This document shows, piece after piece, positions 1-12,043 of a DNA stretch of 64,000 nucleotides. The position numbers were made by a program, and so were the translations under genes. Source of the DNA: Macropodus opercularis (lineage: Eukaryota; Chordata; Actinopteri; Anabantiformes; Osphronemidae). Each line of letters begins with the position of its first letter. Position 1 is the stretch's first letter. Below the pieces are notes generated by a model. The model did no database searches. It saw only the letters and a program-made list of their open reading frames with translations, and was not told the DNA's origin. Location: contig CM061104.1 in assembly GCA_030770545.1 (NCBI GenBank), positions 9,247,001 through 9,311,000 of the forward strand, given 5' to 3'.

Positions 1-3000
1 TGGACACCTGCACACTTTGTATACTTTCACACGGCACACGAGCTACAGAGGCCTCCGACACAGACACACACTCGTCTGCCTGGTCGCCTCAGAGTGACTA
101 TGTATATGCAAGGAGGAGTGTTGGAAGCCAGTGTGTGTGGTGACGTTGACTAAAATAAATACATCACGATGCAAAAATTACAAAGTGTGGAAAACACTTT
201 GTTCCTCAGCAAAGGCTTCTTTTAAACTGAGAGTGGCAAGTTAAACCAATAAACAGGAGTAAAATAATCGTCACAACATCCATGGTCATGCTGGTAAATG
301 TCTCTTATGACTGCTAGTGTTTAAATGAGGTGTTTTTCAGGATGTAGTCAGACAGCTGAGCTGTACTGACAGAGGTTTTCACAGAAGAGTCGGAGACTGG
401 TGCAAGCTAGAAATGATGGCCTAAAGCTAGAGCCGCTGTCAAGACACAAATTCCAACTTGTTTTTGGTCTTCAACTAGACGCAGACATGGATTTGCACGA
501 TTTTTTAACAGATTTCATAACAGAGGTCTAGGATCCTATATCAGGAACAGCTTGGTACTGGGTACATCTGCCTAAACAGCCTGGGTGGAACATTTAGTAT
601 TCTTTGAAACCCAAGAATCTCAAATGAATGTTGGACTTCATCCACGATTAACCTTTGTGTTTGTATCCAGTTCGTCCACAGATCTCTGGTGGTGGTTTGG
701 AGGTGTAGTATCTCAAGATGGTTTCTTCTAATGATGGCTAAAAACTTGAGGTACTGTAGGTTCATTGTAGCAAGTTTAACCACACGAAGTGAGTCTTGAG
801 TGCTTCGCAAAGTGTTTGGGGTTAGTTCGGGGTTACACTGTAAGTGCCTAAAGTCCCCTACAATTTAGACACTAGCTCATGTATGCATGAGCCAGAATCA
901 CAAAACCACACGCAGACACTGACCTCTCCATATGTCACACTGGAAGCGAAAATTGCATTTTTATGTCGAATGTTCACTAAACACACTCAACCCAACCCTT
1001 CAAACTGCACAGCCGTGGAAGACGAGAAAGACGAATCTTAATAAAATAAGCCGCATTTCAGTGTGTTTTATGAGTACGTGTGCAGATAAAGGTACTTAAA
1101 AGGAGATAAAGGCAGGTTTCCACTGACCAATCTGTTCTAAGTAGTATGTAAAGCAACAGTGACCTCTATGGGCGGAATAGAAAACGGCAACACGAGAGGA
1201 GATTGTGACTCAGATTTAAGGCCAAGAACATGCAAGCTGGCATTTAGGGAAATACCAAATTCTCTAAATGTATATCTTAAATATTCATATTTGGCATATT
1301 ACTCTCGACAGCAGCATGTAAAATTACTGTTTTAACATATTCCAACAAATACTTTTTATTGGTGAAAATAAAACTCAAACTCTAATTTCACAGTGTGTGT
1401 GTGTCCGTCCCTAGAGGGATTCTGCATCCCTGTGCTGTTGTATCAGTCTCTCTGCCTACATGCACTGTACTGAATGTGTCTCTTTGTCCGTCCGTCTGCT
1501 CTGTCCATTTCTCTGTCAATCATCGTCTATCAGTGTGTGTGTGTGTGTGTGTGACAGAGGCAGAGAGAGAAAGAGTGAGAGGAAATGTCTGAATGTCAGA
1601 CTGTCTATCTGTCACCACTGATACTAGCAGTTTGCTGGAGGGGAAACATCCAGATATTTCTGCTTGACCGTACAGCTGCCCAGCCAGAGACGGCCTCTTT
1701 TTCCTGCTTGGCCCCTCTGCGGACTGCGGCGAGTGTGTGCATGTGTGCGCCTGTTTATGTGTAGGTGTGTATAAGTCAGACAAAGCAAGACAATGTGTGG
1801 CCAGTTGGACAGTGATTTTAGAATCTGTTTCACCCTCAGGTGACTGTCAAGCTGTCAGGAAAGCAGGTTTGTTCCAGCTCGAGATGTACCTCACCATGTT
1901 TATATTTGCAGTTATTTTCCCCTTTGAGTGCTAACATCTTGTTGACAACACGGTACACACAGAGGCTGGACAGGTAAATAAGTCACACACGTCTCCTGAT
2001 CTGCAAGAGCATTTCAAGAAGCAGCTTTAGTAAAACAGCCAAGTAACCATAGTTTTTTTTATGCTCATATAAAAACACAAAATTATTCAGCATAGAAAAA
2101 CATAGTTTGAAAAAAAAACATGAGGCCACGTGTAAACATGATAAGAAGCATGCATGTGGTTCATCACTCTCTTAGTTTACTGCGGTGCATTATTACTGCA
2201 CTGCACTAATCCTTCCCACCAGGACACAGTGAGACAAACCACCTGATTACCCATCATGCTTTCACAACTATAGGCTTGCTTTCATCTAACTAAACAGCAA
2301 TAACAACAATGAATGAACGTCCATTTCTGGCATGGAAAAAACAACAAGCCAAAGATGTTCTTTTTTTTTATGATCCACGAATGAAAGCGCGTGAGATTAG
2401 TTTGGGATTTGGTTGAAGCCTGTTATCAAAGAGGAACAACAATGGCGTTGAAAGAGGGAACAGGCTTGTGTGAAACAGAAAGTTTTTGTGTTTCGGTTTT
2501 TCAAAGCCTTTCCTGAGATCCACTCGGGGAAACAATCGCCCCGACACAGGTCCATTGTTTCAGGGCGGGTATAGAGACAACAGGCCTAATGTGTCTGTTG
2601 TTTGCGATTTTTGGCTCCCAGCGCTCATCACTTCCCAGAAGATAGGTGATCAGAGATAGAGACAACGGTATGCCTGAGAGATATCACAGAGAATGTGAGG
2701 ATTTACATGTGCGCTCCTCATAAAACCAGACACTTTTACAATGGAGCTCTGGTAGGCCCACGGGGCCTGAGCACAAATGTGCCTAGAGTGCATGAGTGCG
2801 TACAATAGATTTCCAGCCCCAAATCAGTCTCCTGTTATCTACTGTGTGAAAAAAAACACCTATGGGAACCTCAACAGAACAGGCAATATCAACAGTTTCA
2901 CACAAAGCATCAAATAGCGGAATAAGACTTTCAATAATCTGTCTTGGATAGAAAAAACGTAGATATGCACAATCCCACATAAGCACAAAGACACAAAGTT

Positions 3001-3850
3001 GCACAAACATGCAGCCAGACACATGAAATCACAGACCACGGAAGGGATAACAATATTCCCCCCTCTGCCAGATTAGACAAGATCAAATTATTCCCTCCTC
3101 TCATGCCAGTTTTCTGCTGTTTAATGCCGGCTTTTCAAACAACACAAGGTTTATTGTGGGCAGCGCATAATGCAGCAGATTTCAAATTCCTGTCAAATGC
3201 GGTGTGACAGAATACAGTAGATCTTCTGGAATTCAGCAGGAGGAGGCCCACGAAGGCCACTTACACTGGCTGCAGCTAAGCTGTTTATGTCCCCCATTCA
3301 GTGGTTACACAGGCCAGCCAGTGTAAACACAACACTATCTTTTTAATTGTGCTGTTTCAAGCCTCGCTTCTCTGTCGAATTAGAGAGCGGACCACTCCGT
3401 CTCTCCCCGAGTCTGGCAGATTAGAGGCCTCGCTGTAAGGAAATGCCGGGGTGGCTCAGTTTGGGTTGTCACCGAATCAGCTTAAACTTTGCTCAGCTAG
3501 CATGGCGAGGAGCGATAACAGCCGGACGCTTGTTTGTGGTGCAGAGATGCTACAGCAAGGGCGGTTGGGTGCAGCCGTGCTTGTGCGTGTGTGTGTGTGT
3601 GCGTCCTTTTTCTGACTGTTGTCCTCTTATTTATTAGAAAGCCGGAGATAAAGATAAGCAGAGTAAGCAACAGGGACTGAGATGGATACCATGTGTGGGT
3701 ATGTGCATGCGCATGAGGCTGTGAGAGGCACTGAGTAGGTACAAGGCCAGGTAGCTTGTACAAGGCAGAGAACTTCAGATGCATCCTACAGTTCGCTGTG
3801 TTGTACAGTAGAGCCTCCTCTCACGGATGATGTCAGCAACACCTGCATAC
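1..3850. other. Gene-poor flank, no exon recognised
   Basis: No reading frame here resembles a protein family I know, and the open frames (longest about 89 codons, minus strand 541-810) are of chance length. The stretch holds a GT microsatellite (1533-1553), short GT runs near 3590-3602 and several A-rich runs. By human synteny this side of lpcat1 would face MRPL36/NDUFS6 and the IRX cluster, so distal regulatory DNA is possible, but nothing in the sequence proves it. Confidence 0.5.
1533..1553. repeat. (GT)n microsatellite
   Basis: An uninterrupted run of about ten GT dinucleotides. It also generates spurious Val/Cys-rich open frames on both strands. Confidence 0.9.
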
Positions 3851-3889
3851 ATACAAGAAAGTAAGGACCAAATGTGTCACATCCCAGAA

Positions 3890-4678
3890 AAATGCCATGA
3901 CCAAGGCCAAAGAGCTTTCCAAGCATGTCTGGGAAAAGACTGTGGACCTACACAAGGCTGGAATGGGCTACAAGACCATCGCCAAGCAGTTGGGTGAGAA
4001 GGCGACAAGAGTTGGTGCGATTATTTCCAAATGGAAGAAACGTACATTACCTGCCAGTCTCCCTCGGTCTGAAGGTCCATGCAAGATCTCACCTCGTGGA
4101 GCTTCAAGGATAATGAGAACGGTGAGGAATCAGCCCTGAACTACTCGGGAGGAACTCAATGATCTGGCAGCTGGGACCATAGTCACCAAAAAAACTGTTG
4201 GTAACACACTACGCAGTGAAGGACTGAAATCCTGCTGTGCCTGCAAGGTCCCCTGCTCAAGAAAGCTCATCTACAGGCCACTGAACATCTCACTGATTCA
4301 GAGGAAGACTGAGTAGAATCAACTCAACTCACGGTGTTTGGAGGAGGAGGATGCTGCCTAAGACTCCAAAAACACCGTCCCCACCGTCAAATGTGGAGGA
4401 AACATTATGCTTTGGGGTGTTTTTCTGCCAAGGGGACAGGACAATTGCACCACATCAAAGGGAGGATGTTTGGGGCCATGTACTGTCAAGTGTTGGGTGA
4501 GAAACTCCTTCCCTCACTCAGTTGGGTCCAGCATGACAATGATCCAAAACACACAACCAAGGCAACAAAAGACTGGCTCAAGAAGAAGCATATTAAGGTC
4601 ATGCAGTGACCTAGTCAGTCTCTAGACCTTAATCCCATACGTAGAAAATCTGTGGAGGGAGCTGAAAGTTCAAGTTTT
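3890..4678 (+). pseudogene. Degenerate Tc1/mariner transposase fossil
   Basis: The reading frame from 3897 encodes a Tc1-type N-terminal helix-turn-helix region (motifs DLHKAGMGYKTIAKQLGE and SKWKK, then KISPRGASRIMRTVRNQP). It is interrupted by a stop at 4138, after which the same frame resumes with TTREEL and later SEED followed by another stop. The catalytic part is found in a different frame (4334-4609) with FSAKGTGQLH, QHDNDPKHT and WLKKKHIKV, and then degenerate LNPI. The segment that should carry the first catalytic Asp region is largely missing between about 4305 and 4340. At least two stops, frameshifts and an internal deletion make it inactive. Terminal inverted repeats were not recognisable. 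The 3' end is close to a separate fold-back insertion. Tc1 elements of this type are very common in teleosts. Confidence 0.9.
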
Positions 4679-4699
4679 TATGACATTTAACTTTTTGAA

Positions 4700-4831
4700 C
4701 ATCCAACTTTATGTCTGTGAAGGTTCTCATTCATCCAGGTCAAGTTGTCTGAAGGTTGAGTCATGGCAACTGGACTTCTTCTAACTAGAAGAAGTCCAGT
4801 TGCCATGACTCAACCTTCATCCAACTTTATG
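4700..4831. repeat. Fold-back (palindromic) insertion with 14-bp flanking direct repeats
   Basis: Positions 4751-4782 are the exact reverse complement of 4787-4818, giving a 32-bp hairpin stem (33 bp if the next pair is counted) with a loop of only 2-4 nt. The whole insert is bracketed by identical 14-mers, CATCCAACTTTATG, at 4700-4713 and 4818-4831. These look like a target-site duplication. The first arm is preceded by a stretch (about 4714-4750) that I recall as part of a dispersed fish repeat, but I cannot name the family. The absence of mismatches between arms suggests a young inverted duplication or a non-autonomous fold-back element. Confidence 0.85.
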
Positions 4832-7800
4832 CATTTTCACGTGGGGCCACAGAGAAGGTGCAGGTAGAAGCTGGAGAGGTAAGCTCATCACTTTTAGTCT
4901 GACCTTGAAAAAGTCACATGTTGGTTTCTGATCGCGTTGGTTAATTTTTATGGTGCGTGAGCCAGATATGTGCATATGGGCAGCGCTTTAGTTCGGCAGT
5001 TTACTTACACGTGACACCACTGTAAATAACAGTCAAACATCGTTGCAGGCTCTCTGGTTTCTTCAGTGGACAAGTAGCCATGTGTAGTAGACAAATACAG
5101 TAACTGCAATAATAGTTCAAACACTTGTTTTACCAGCAGCCATGCAGGGGCCGAACTGAGGACATAAACAATCCATATTGTCCAAAGCTAAATTCATGCA
5201 TCCCCTCCGACACTTTGGCTCAAATGTTGATTTAGTAAATCAAGCTTGACTCCAAGCCTGTGAGCTGGGATATTCCATAGCACACTGATCTCAGCCGGTG
5301 CATCACAGGAGTGAATCAGAACACGTTAGGGTAAATTTAGGGCTGTGTTTTAATTGATGACATGATCTAATGAGTTTAAACCTGGTAAAAAGTTTCTCAA
5401 ACCTCATTTTTGATGTAAATAAGACCATTAAAAGCTTCTCCAAGGTAGTTTGCAGTGCATTCTTTATCACACCATGCGCTTCTGTAGAATGATCAGCCGG
5501 AGTTAAATTGGTTAGGACATGTAGTTTTTAAAATTTGAAGCACTGTGTGTAAAAGATGGAGCAGGGATATAAGTCTTGCAGCTGAAATGAGGTTGCATAC
5601 ACTGAAAGAATTAACCTTTTCTGTATTTAGGAGCTGTGAAGAAGAGACAAGGGTGTCTCTCTGTCACTTCTGGCATTCAGGAGAGAGGAGAGGAGGAGTG
5701 GGAAAAGCAGAGAAGAACAGATATGGGGGGTGGAGGGAAGTGAGAGCTCATGAATATTAGAATAGCAAGATTAGTTTTTTATATTATAGTAACTTCACAG
5801 TATGACTGGGCCTTGATAGCAAGACACATAGAGTCACATGATGCCTTACATTACCAATGCTGAGGGCCAAAAGCGAGTTTTTACCTGTGCTCAGGACTAT
5901 TTAAGCATCGTAACAGCAGTGAGGACAGATAATGAGGACTCGCAGGCTTTCATTTGAATTATGATTCATGTCGTATGATTCGCTGTGCTTCGTGTTTCTA
6001 AAGCTTTATAAGATGTGTATCATACACTACGTTAACTAAATTTAGCTTCTGGAGAGTTTTACTCAAAAAGACTTAAATTTTAGCTGGTGTGGATGAAAGG
6101 CAAAGACACAGTCTCACATTTGTGGATCTTAGAAAGCATGTGTGATTGTTGAATGTTATTGGTACTGTACTGTATGCTCTCGGTCAGAAAAGACCATTTA
6201 AAATACATAAATTCAGTAGAAAATGAATTTCTATTAATATTTTCAAAGGCAAAGAAAAAAATCCGGTCTGAAGAGCACTGAGGTGATGCCTATTAATCCT
6301 CTTCTATCCGACAGCAGCGTTGGAAAAGGTAGAATTGTGAAATGACAAGCCCCTAAAAAAAGTGAACGAGCACACTTGAACGATTTCGACTACAGCTCCC
6401 CTCAACCATGCCTATGGTTTTGAAAAGGAGACGAATATGGTGAATTCTGTCTGTAGGCTGACGCAAAGCCGAGTGGACAGGCAGGTAATAGGAGGGCGAG
6501 GTGGGGAAAGAGAGACAGGCATGGAGCAATCATGAAAATGAATGCAAATGGAGGCAAGACAGCCATGGGAGGTCCAGGAGGGTGGAGAAAGAGGAACCTA
6601 ACACAGATCTGGCCAAGGAGCTTCGGGGTCCCAACACTGAATGGATTCCAGACTTTGTACCTTCTTCTGTATTTTCACAAACTGAGTAAATAGATCTTCG
6701 GGCGTGAGAGAGACTCATGTCTGTAGAAATGCTTTTTCATCTCATACTCATTTCCTCGCTTTCTTTGTATTGTCCACAAAAAACTGTCGCAGCTTCCTGC
6801 TGTTTGGTTTTTATTCTGGATACTTGCGAACATAATAGGATCACACCAGCAATAAGCAATGATGTCTCTGTCAGTGGTGTCCCTTGTTTGGTGACCAAGC
6901 CTCAGCTACACCCTCTACTTTTTGTGTTGTTCTTCACGTTGGCTTCTTCCTTCCGTAGCATCTCCGTTCCCCCCCCTTGTTCCAGCTTCTACACAGTGTG
7001 AAGGATAAGATGCAGGATAGCAGCTTTTCTGCTCAGCAGTGTCAGACAAGTACCTGTCAGTTTCAAACCAGTCCAACGATAAATGAATGGAAATACACGT
7101 CACAACTGGGAGTGTGTAGAAAACCACACTGGTTTAGTTTCCACTCACGCAGAAGTAAACCAGAAATGATGACTATCATACTTTAATGACAACGAAATGT
7201 GCTGCTGTGTTGTGACCTTTCCAACCTGCGCTGACAACACAGCTGAACTGCAGCTTTGTGTAGTTGGTTACAGCTCTTCAGAGTTTAGTGACTTTCCAGA
7301 TAACTTTGAAGCTGATGCTGCTGCGGGCTCCAGATGAAGTGTTGGCCAACATGCATACATAATTCCTTCTTACTTATCTGCCCTGTTTTCCTGCACAACA
7401 GGTTCTGGCCTTCCTGCAGCTTTGAACATCTCAGCTTGTGGTTCCAGATTAATAAAACAGGAAATTAATGAATTTTGGATGAAATCTTCTCAGCTGGGGG
7501 CACGTTGTGCCTCATTAAGGCCTGTATTATTGATCAGATTGCTAACATCCAGTACCTCTGGACCCAAACTGTTCTAAGCAGACACCCACCTCCCCGTAGT
7601 CCATAAAGGCAAATACCGATTGCACACAGAGGTAAAAGATTAATAGCTAATTGAGCATATTTTCAGACAAATCATTGTCATGCTTGACACCGAAATGATG
7701 TCCTAATAATCACGTCTGTCACGAACAGGTAACGTCAGCATCCTGTGGGCACAATAAGAAAAACTCAAACATCTATAACGCCTTCAAAGCAGAACATATT

Positions 7801-9709
7801 AATTTAAATACTGAGGAAATAACAGATTTTTTTTTTAATTTGAAAACAAGAATAAAGTTTAAAGCTCTCAATAAATTCTAGAATCTTGTCCTTGGTGTCG
7901 ATATGTTAAGATAAGTCTCCCCTGACCCACAGCAACATCGTCTGCGGTTCCATGTTGTTGTTTTCTCTTTGGTGACTAGATTTTATCCCAAGCAGCTTGT
8001 CATGAAAAATTAAAAGGATGCTAAGTGACTAATGCATTTTCTCAGTCATGTGTTGAGACAATAAAAAATTAACAATAGAAATAATTAATTTTGATTGGTG
8101 CCCGCAGTGCTAAAAAAACGTGTCGTGCCCTTATGAGTAATTCATATGTCATGCAAATTCTCCTCTTCACTTACATACAAAATAATGTTGTTTCCATGTT
8201 ATATAAATTCTGAAAGACTTTTAACTTGTGTCCCAGCGTGTTGTGATTATAATAAACCCCTGTACACCTCAGCGAGGCTTTGAAAAGTTATTTGCTTTTA
8301 TTTTGAAGTTCCACACATCATCTAATATGCATTTAACCAGAGGTAAACATGCATCCCGAGCAAGATTTCACTTTGTAACTATTAATTCTTACCTTTCTCG
8401 CTGGCATGGCTCATTGTCACACTATTGGAAACATCTCTCCTTTTGTTTCCTTGTCTGCTGCTTTGCATATCGCTACCAGCGCTGCAGGTCCTTAGATTTA
8501 ACTGTCATTTAGCCTAATGTGGCATCCAGTTTTACTTGTTTACATGATGTTAGCCTGACTACTACCACTGCAGTTATGCTACTGTGTCTGTTTCCCAAAG
8601 TGATTCAACAAATAGTCCATGTTAACGGAATAGTAACGTTATGAGTCAAAGTATTTACGAACAGAGGGTCTAATTTACAAATTTAACACCGAGTGGTTTG
8701 TGAATTAAATGATGAAGCCGTTGAATAAACTGTGGAGTAAACTGTTGATGTTTTCTTTCAGATCTGAAGCATCATGCAGTTGGAAAATGTTATTTAGCTC
8801 CTAGCTCCCATAGGTTGCATCAATAAAGCCTATACAGACCACAGGAACTGATCAGGTCAAACAACAAATGCAGATGTTTCCACACAGCTTCACCACATCC
8901 TTTAGTGTACAGGTGGCATCCGCTCAGCCACATGCTGTAAACCTCTCGCTGTTAGATGTATGGGTGAGCAGTAAGTGCAGTAATCTTTGGTACGTTTTCC
9001 CTGTAAGCTTCCTTAAGTAACTCAGAATATCAGTGCTGAGTGTGATGGTGTCACCAGTAGAGTTCCAGAGACAGAGTAGAAATAGCACACACACACACCT
9101 ACACACACATCTCCAAGTTATCCCCATATGGCATCTTGCTGAATGAGTGAATCCATTCTGACAACAAATGGGATATAAGACAAAGAATATGTTTTCCTTC
9201 ACTCCGCTGTATTACTAATACATAGACTGTTGGGTTGCATGGCATAAATACTTTAACCACGTCACCTTCATTTGTAAGCGTGTCGCCCAAACAGATTCAA
9301 ACAGGAACATATGAAATATAAATTGGCATTTTATAATGGCCCTCTGTGTGTGTGTGTGTGTTGCATTGCAGCGATGCTCTGCGGGGACTCTCCAGCCGTC
9401 CTAGACAGAGTAAAATGAGAGGGAAGCGAGAACGAGCTTTTCTGTGGGACTTGACTTGTGATGGCAGATACAGTAGCTGCAGCAACTCGGTGCAGGGAAA
9501 AGATACTGTATGTAATCCAGCAACTCTTCTGCCCAAATGATCACTAAAACACACACAAGTACATATTTACAGCATTTGAAATTTCTGGAGATAGAAATCA
9601 AATAAGTCAATACAATAAATAGTTTTACTTTCACTGTGATGGAAACTGTTTTACTGTATAATAATAATATTGGTGCAACAGTAATCACGTTTGAACCTGC
9701 TCAAACCGG
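4832..9709. other. Non-coding stretch, no exon recognised
   Basis: AT-rich DNA without a recognisable exon, RNA gene or transposon. It contains a short CA run near 9088-9110 and a GT run near 9344-9361. Positions about 7440-7560 have the look of a conserved non-coding element (several ATTA/TAAT cores in non-repetitive sequence), but conservation cannot be judged from one sequence. Confidence 0.5.

Positions 9710-9772
<63 letters not shown>
9710..9772. repeat. (TA)n microsatellite
   Basis: A 63-bp alternating TA tract broken once by a C near 9726. It is self-complementary and liable to cruciform formation and length variation. Confidence 0.95.
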
Positions 9773-9774
<2 letters not shown>

Positions 9775-10080
9775 CATAAATAACTTGTCTTGTCAGAACA
9801 TAAAACAAATTGTAAATATTAATATAATCTAAAATCTAAAAGTAAAACTGAGTCTAGTAAAAGCGGGGAAGTGCCAGAGAGGAAAGGAAAGCGACTGGAG
9901 GTGGGAAGGCCTGGGTGCTTACCACAAGAGGAAACTAGTTAGCAGAGCAAATGCACAGAGCATGTAGACCAGAAGCAACATGGTTTCTTAGAGCTTGTAC
10001 TACACCCCTGTTGGACATCATGTCAACCCAGGGCTGATCCATCACGTTTGGCAAAACACACACACACACATGCGCTAGTT

Positions 10081-10240
10081 TTGCATTTCAGACCGCAGAT
10101 CTGTCATTGTAAAGGCTGTAGAACATCTTGTCTGTCTAACACACACACGAGAGCTAAACTGCTGTACTACATCTTAAATCACAGGTCCATCATTGTACTG
10201 GCTGAAGAACATCCAGTCTGTCTTGTTACAAACCTAAGAC
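10081..10240. repeat. Diverged two-copy tandem repeat, period about 86 bp
   Basis: The segment around 10100-10140 (with CATTGTAAAGGCTGTAGAACATC) recurs at about 10186-10226 (with CATTGTACTGGCTGAAGAACATC), an offset of about 86 bp. The copies differ at several positions, so the duplication is not recent. Confidence 0.65.
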
Positions 10241-12018
10241 AGCAAACTGAGGCAATTATGGCTTTGAGGATTTTACACCTACAGCACACACTGTAAAAAA
10301 TCCTGTCAGCTTGATTATACAGACCGACTGCATCTCACACACCATGAAATGTGTTAATTAGCACAACACAAACAGCTAAATGATTACAGGCACACGTTCT
10401 GAGCGGGGGCCTCTAAAATAATAGAAACATGTCCTCACTGTGTTATATAAAGTCGGGTGGCTTTTGTTTGCAGTGTAATTGTATAGGGGCATATAGTTTT
10501 AATAAATTTCATGTTTGTATTTACTAACAACACAATCTCTCTAGACATTTTTGAGGAATAGGGAAAATGAAGCAGAGAGAGAGAGAGAAAGGAGTAGAGA
10601 TGAAGTAAACCTGAGGCTGGAGAAGTACTGGAGACATAAAGACAGAGAGAGTCTGTCCATCCGGCCCAGGGAAGCGGTTCAGATAGCACTGGCAACCTTT
10701 GATTTCAAGATAATCTCCTCACCCTCTGCGTTGTGATCAGCGGACATTGGATCTGTCTGGAGTGACTCACTGCTGCTCCCTCTCTGTCAGCCTGAGTGTC
10801 TGAGCAGAGTCAGGCACGTGAATCAGTGGCACAAAATAGAACCGAATATGCAACAATGCAGTGTAAGTGGAATCACACTCTCGCATGTCCCTCCCGCACG
10901 GACACAGGAGCAGCGGTGAGATGGACAACATCACATTTAAACACTTAACAGACCCGCTGGCTGTCTTCACGTCTTCCTCTCCTTACAGCTGCTGCACATG
11001 TTTTTACTAATGGATCATAAGACGGATGGGGCTTTAAAGCCACAGCAGTGGTGTGGCCTGAAGAGATATATGCTTAGTCTAGTGATTTTATCGTTCGCCA
11101 TTTGTATTAGCTCAGATTTAAATGTATTCTCCACTTGCAGATGTGCAATGAATCATAGTGTGAACCACATGTTTTATGAGATGTTTGAAGCTATTGATTG
11201 CTGCATAAGAGGCTGAAGAAGAAAGTTTTAATTATAAGCTTTTCCGTCAACACCAACCACTTCTGCTACTGTCTTGTAGGTTTTGTGTGTTTTTTGTCTT
11301 TTTAGTTGAAACTTGTGTGAAATCTATGAGAAAACAATGTGTTTTGTGATCATGTAAAGTTTATTTGTCATGGTGAAGTAAGAAACGTCATTTTGGTTTT
11401 ACCCTCAAGTTTACTTGGTAGCAGAATAGAAAAAAAAAAAAAAAAGGAACGAAGCCCAGAGACAGAGAGAATTAAACCCTTAGTCAAATGTTATTAATGA
11501 CTCACCCATATGCATGTGCTGGACAATTAAGCATTCACAGGTGAATGTAACCGATAGGCGCCTAGCTTTCCCTGCAGCAAATCGAATGAACTTCGATAAC
11601 ATCAACAGCATCCCTCTTTTTTCCTGCACTCATTCATTCTGCTTTTTTTTTTATTGTGTTGTCCGCAGCATACCGGTGTCCCTTTGGTTATCAAACTATC
11701 GCCGAAATTTGCTCGCCCATCTATCGCGGTAGAAAAAGGAAAGGAGGGCAGAAGAGGAGGAGAGAGGGAACAGCCTAATTACTTTAGCCTGTTCCACTGT
11801 CAGGTCATTAATAAAACCTAGTTATCTTGCAGTGACGCCCAGCTAGAGGCCTCCTACAACCATATCTTTTCCTTATCTACCATAAAATATTTGGAAACTT
11901 TTTTTCTCTGAAAATAATTCAAGATTTTTGTCTTGGTTGGATATTAACAAAAGGGGACAAAATATTCTGGCCATGCCAGAGATATTCATGGCATAATGGA
12001 GGAGTCTCTATAAGCGAA

Positions 12019-12043
12019 TGTGTGTGTGTGTGTGTGTGTGTGT
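12019..12043. repeat. (TG)n microsatellite
   Basis: An uninterrupted run of about twelve TG dinucleotides. Confidence 0.9.
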
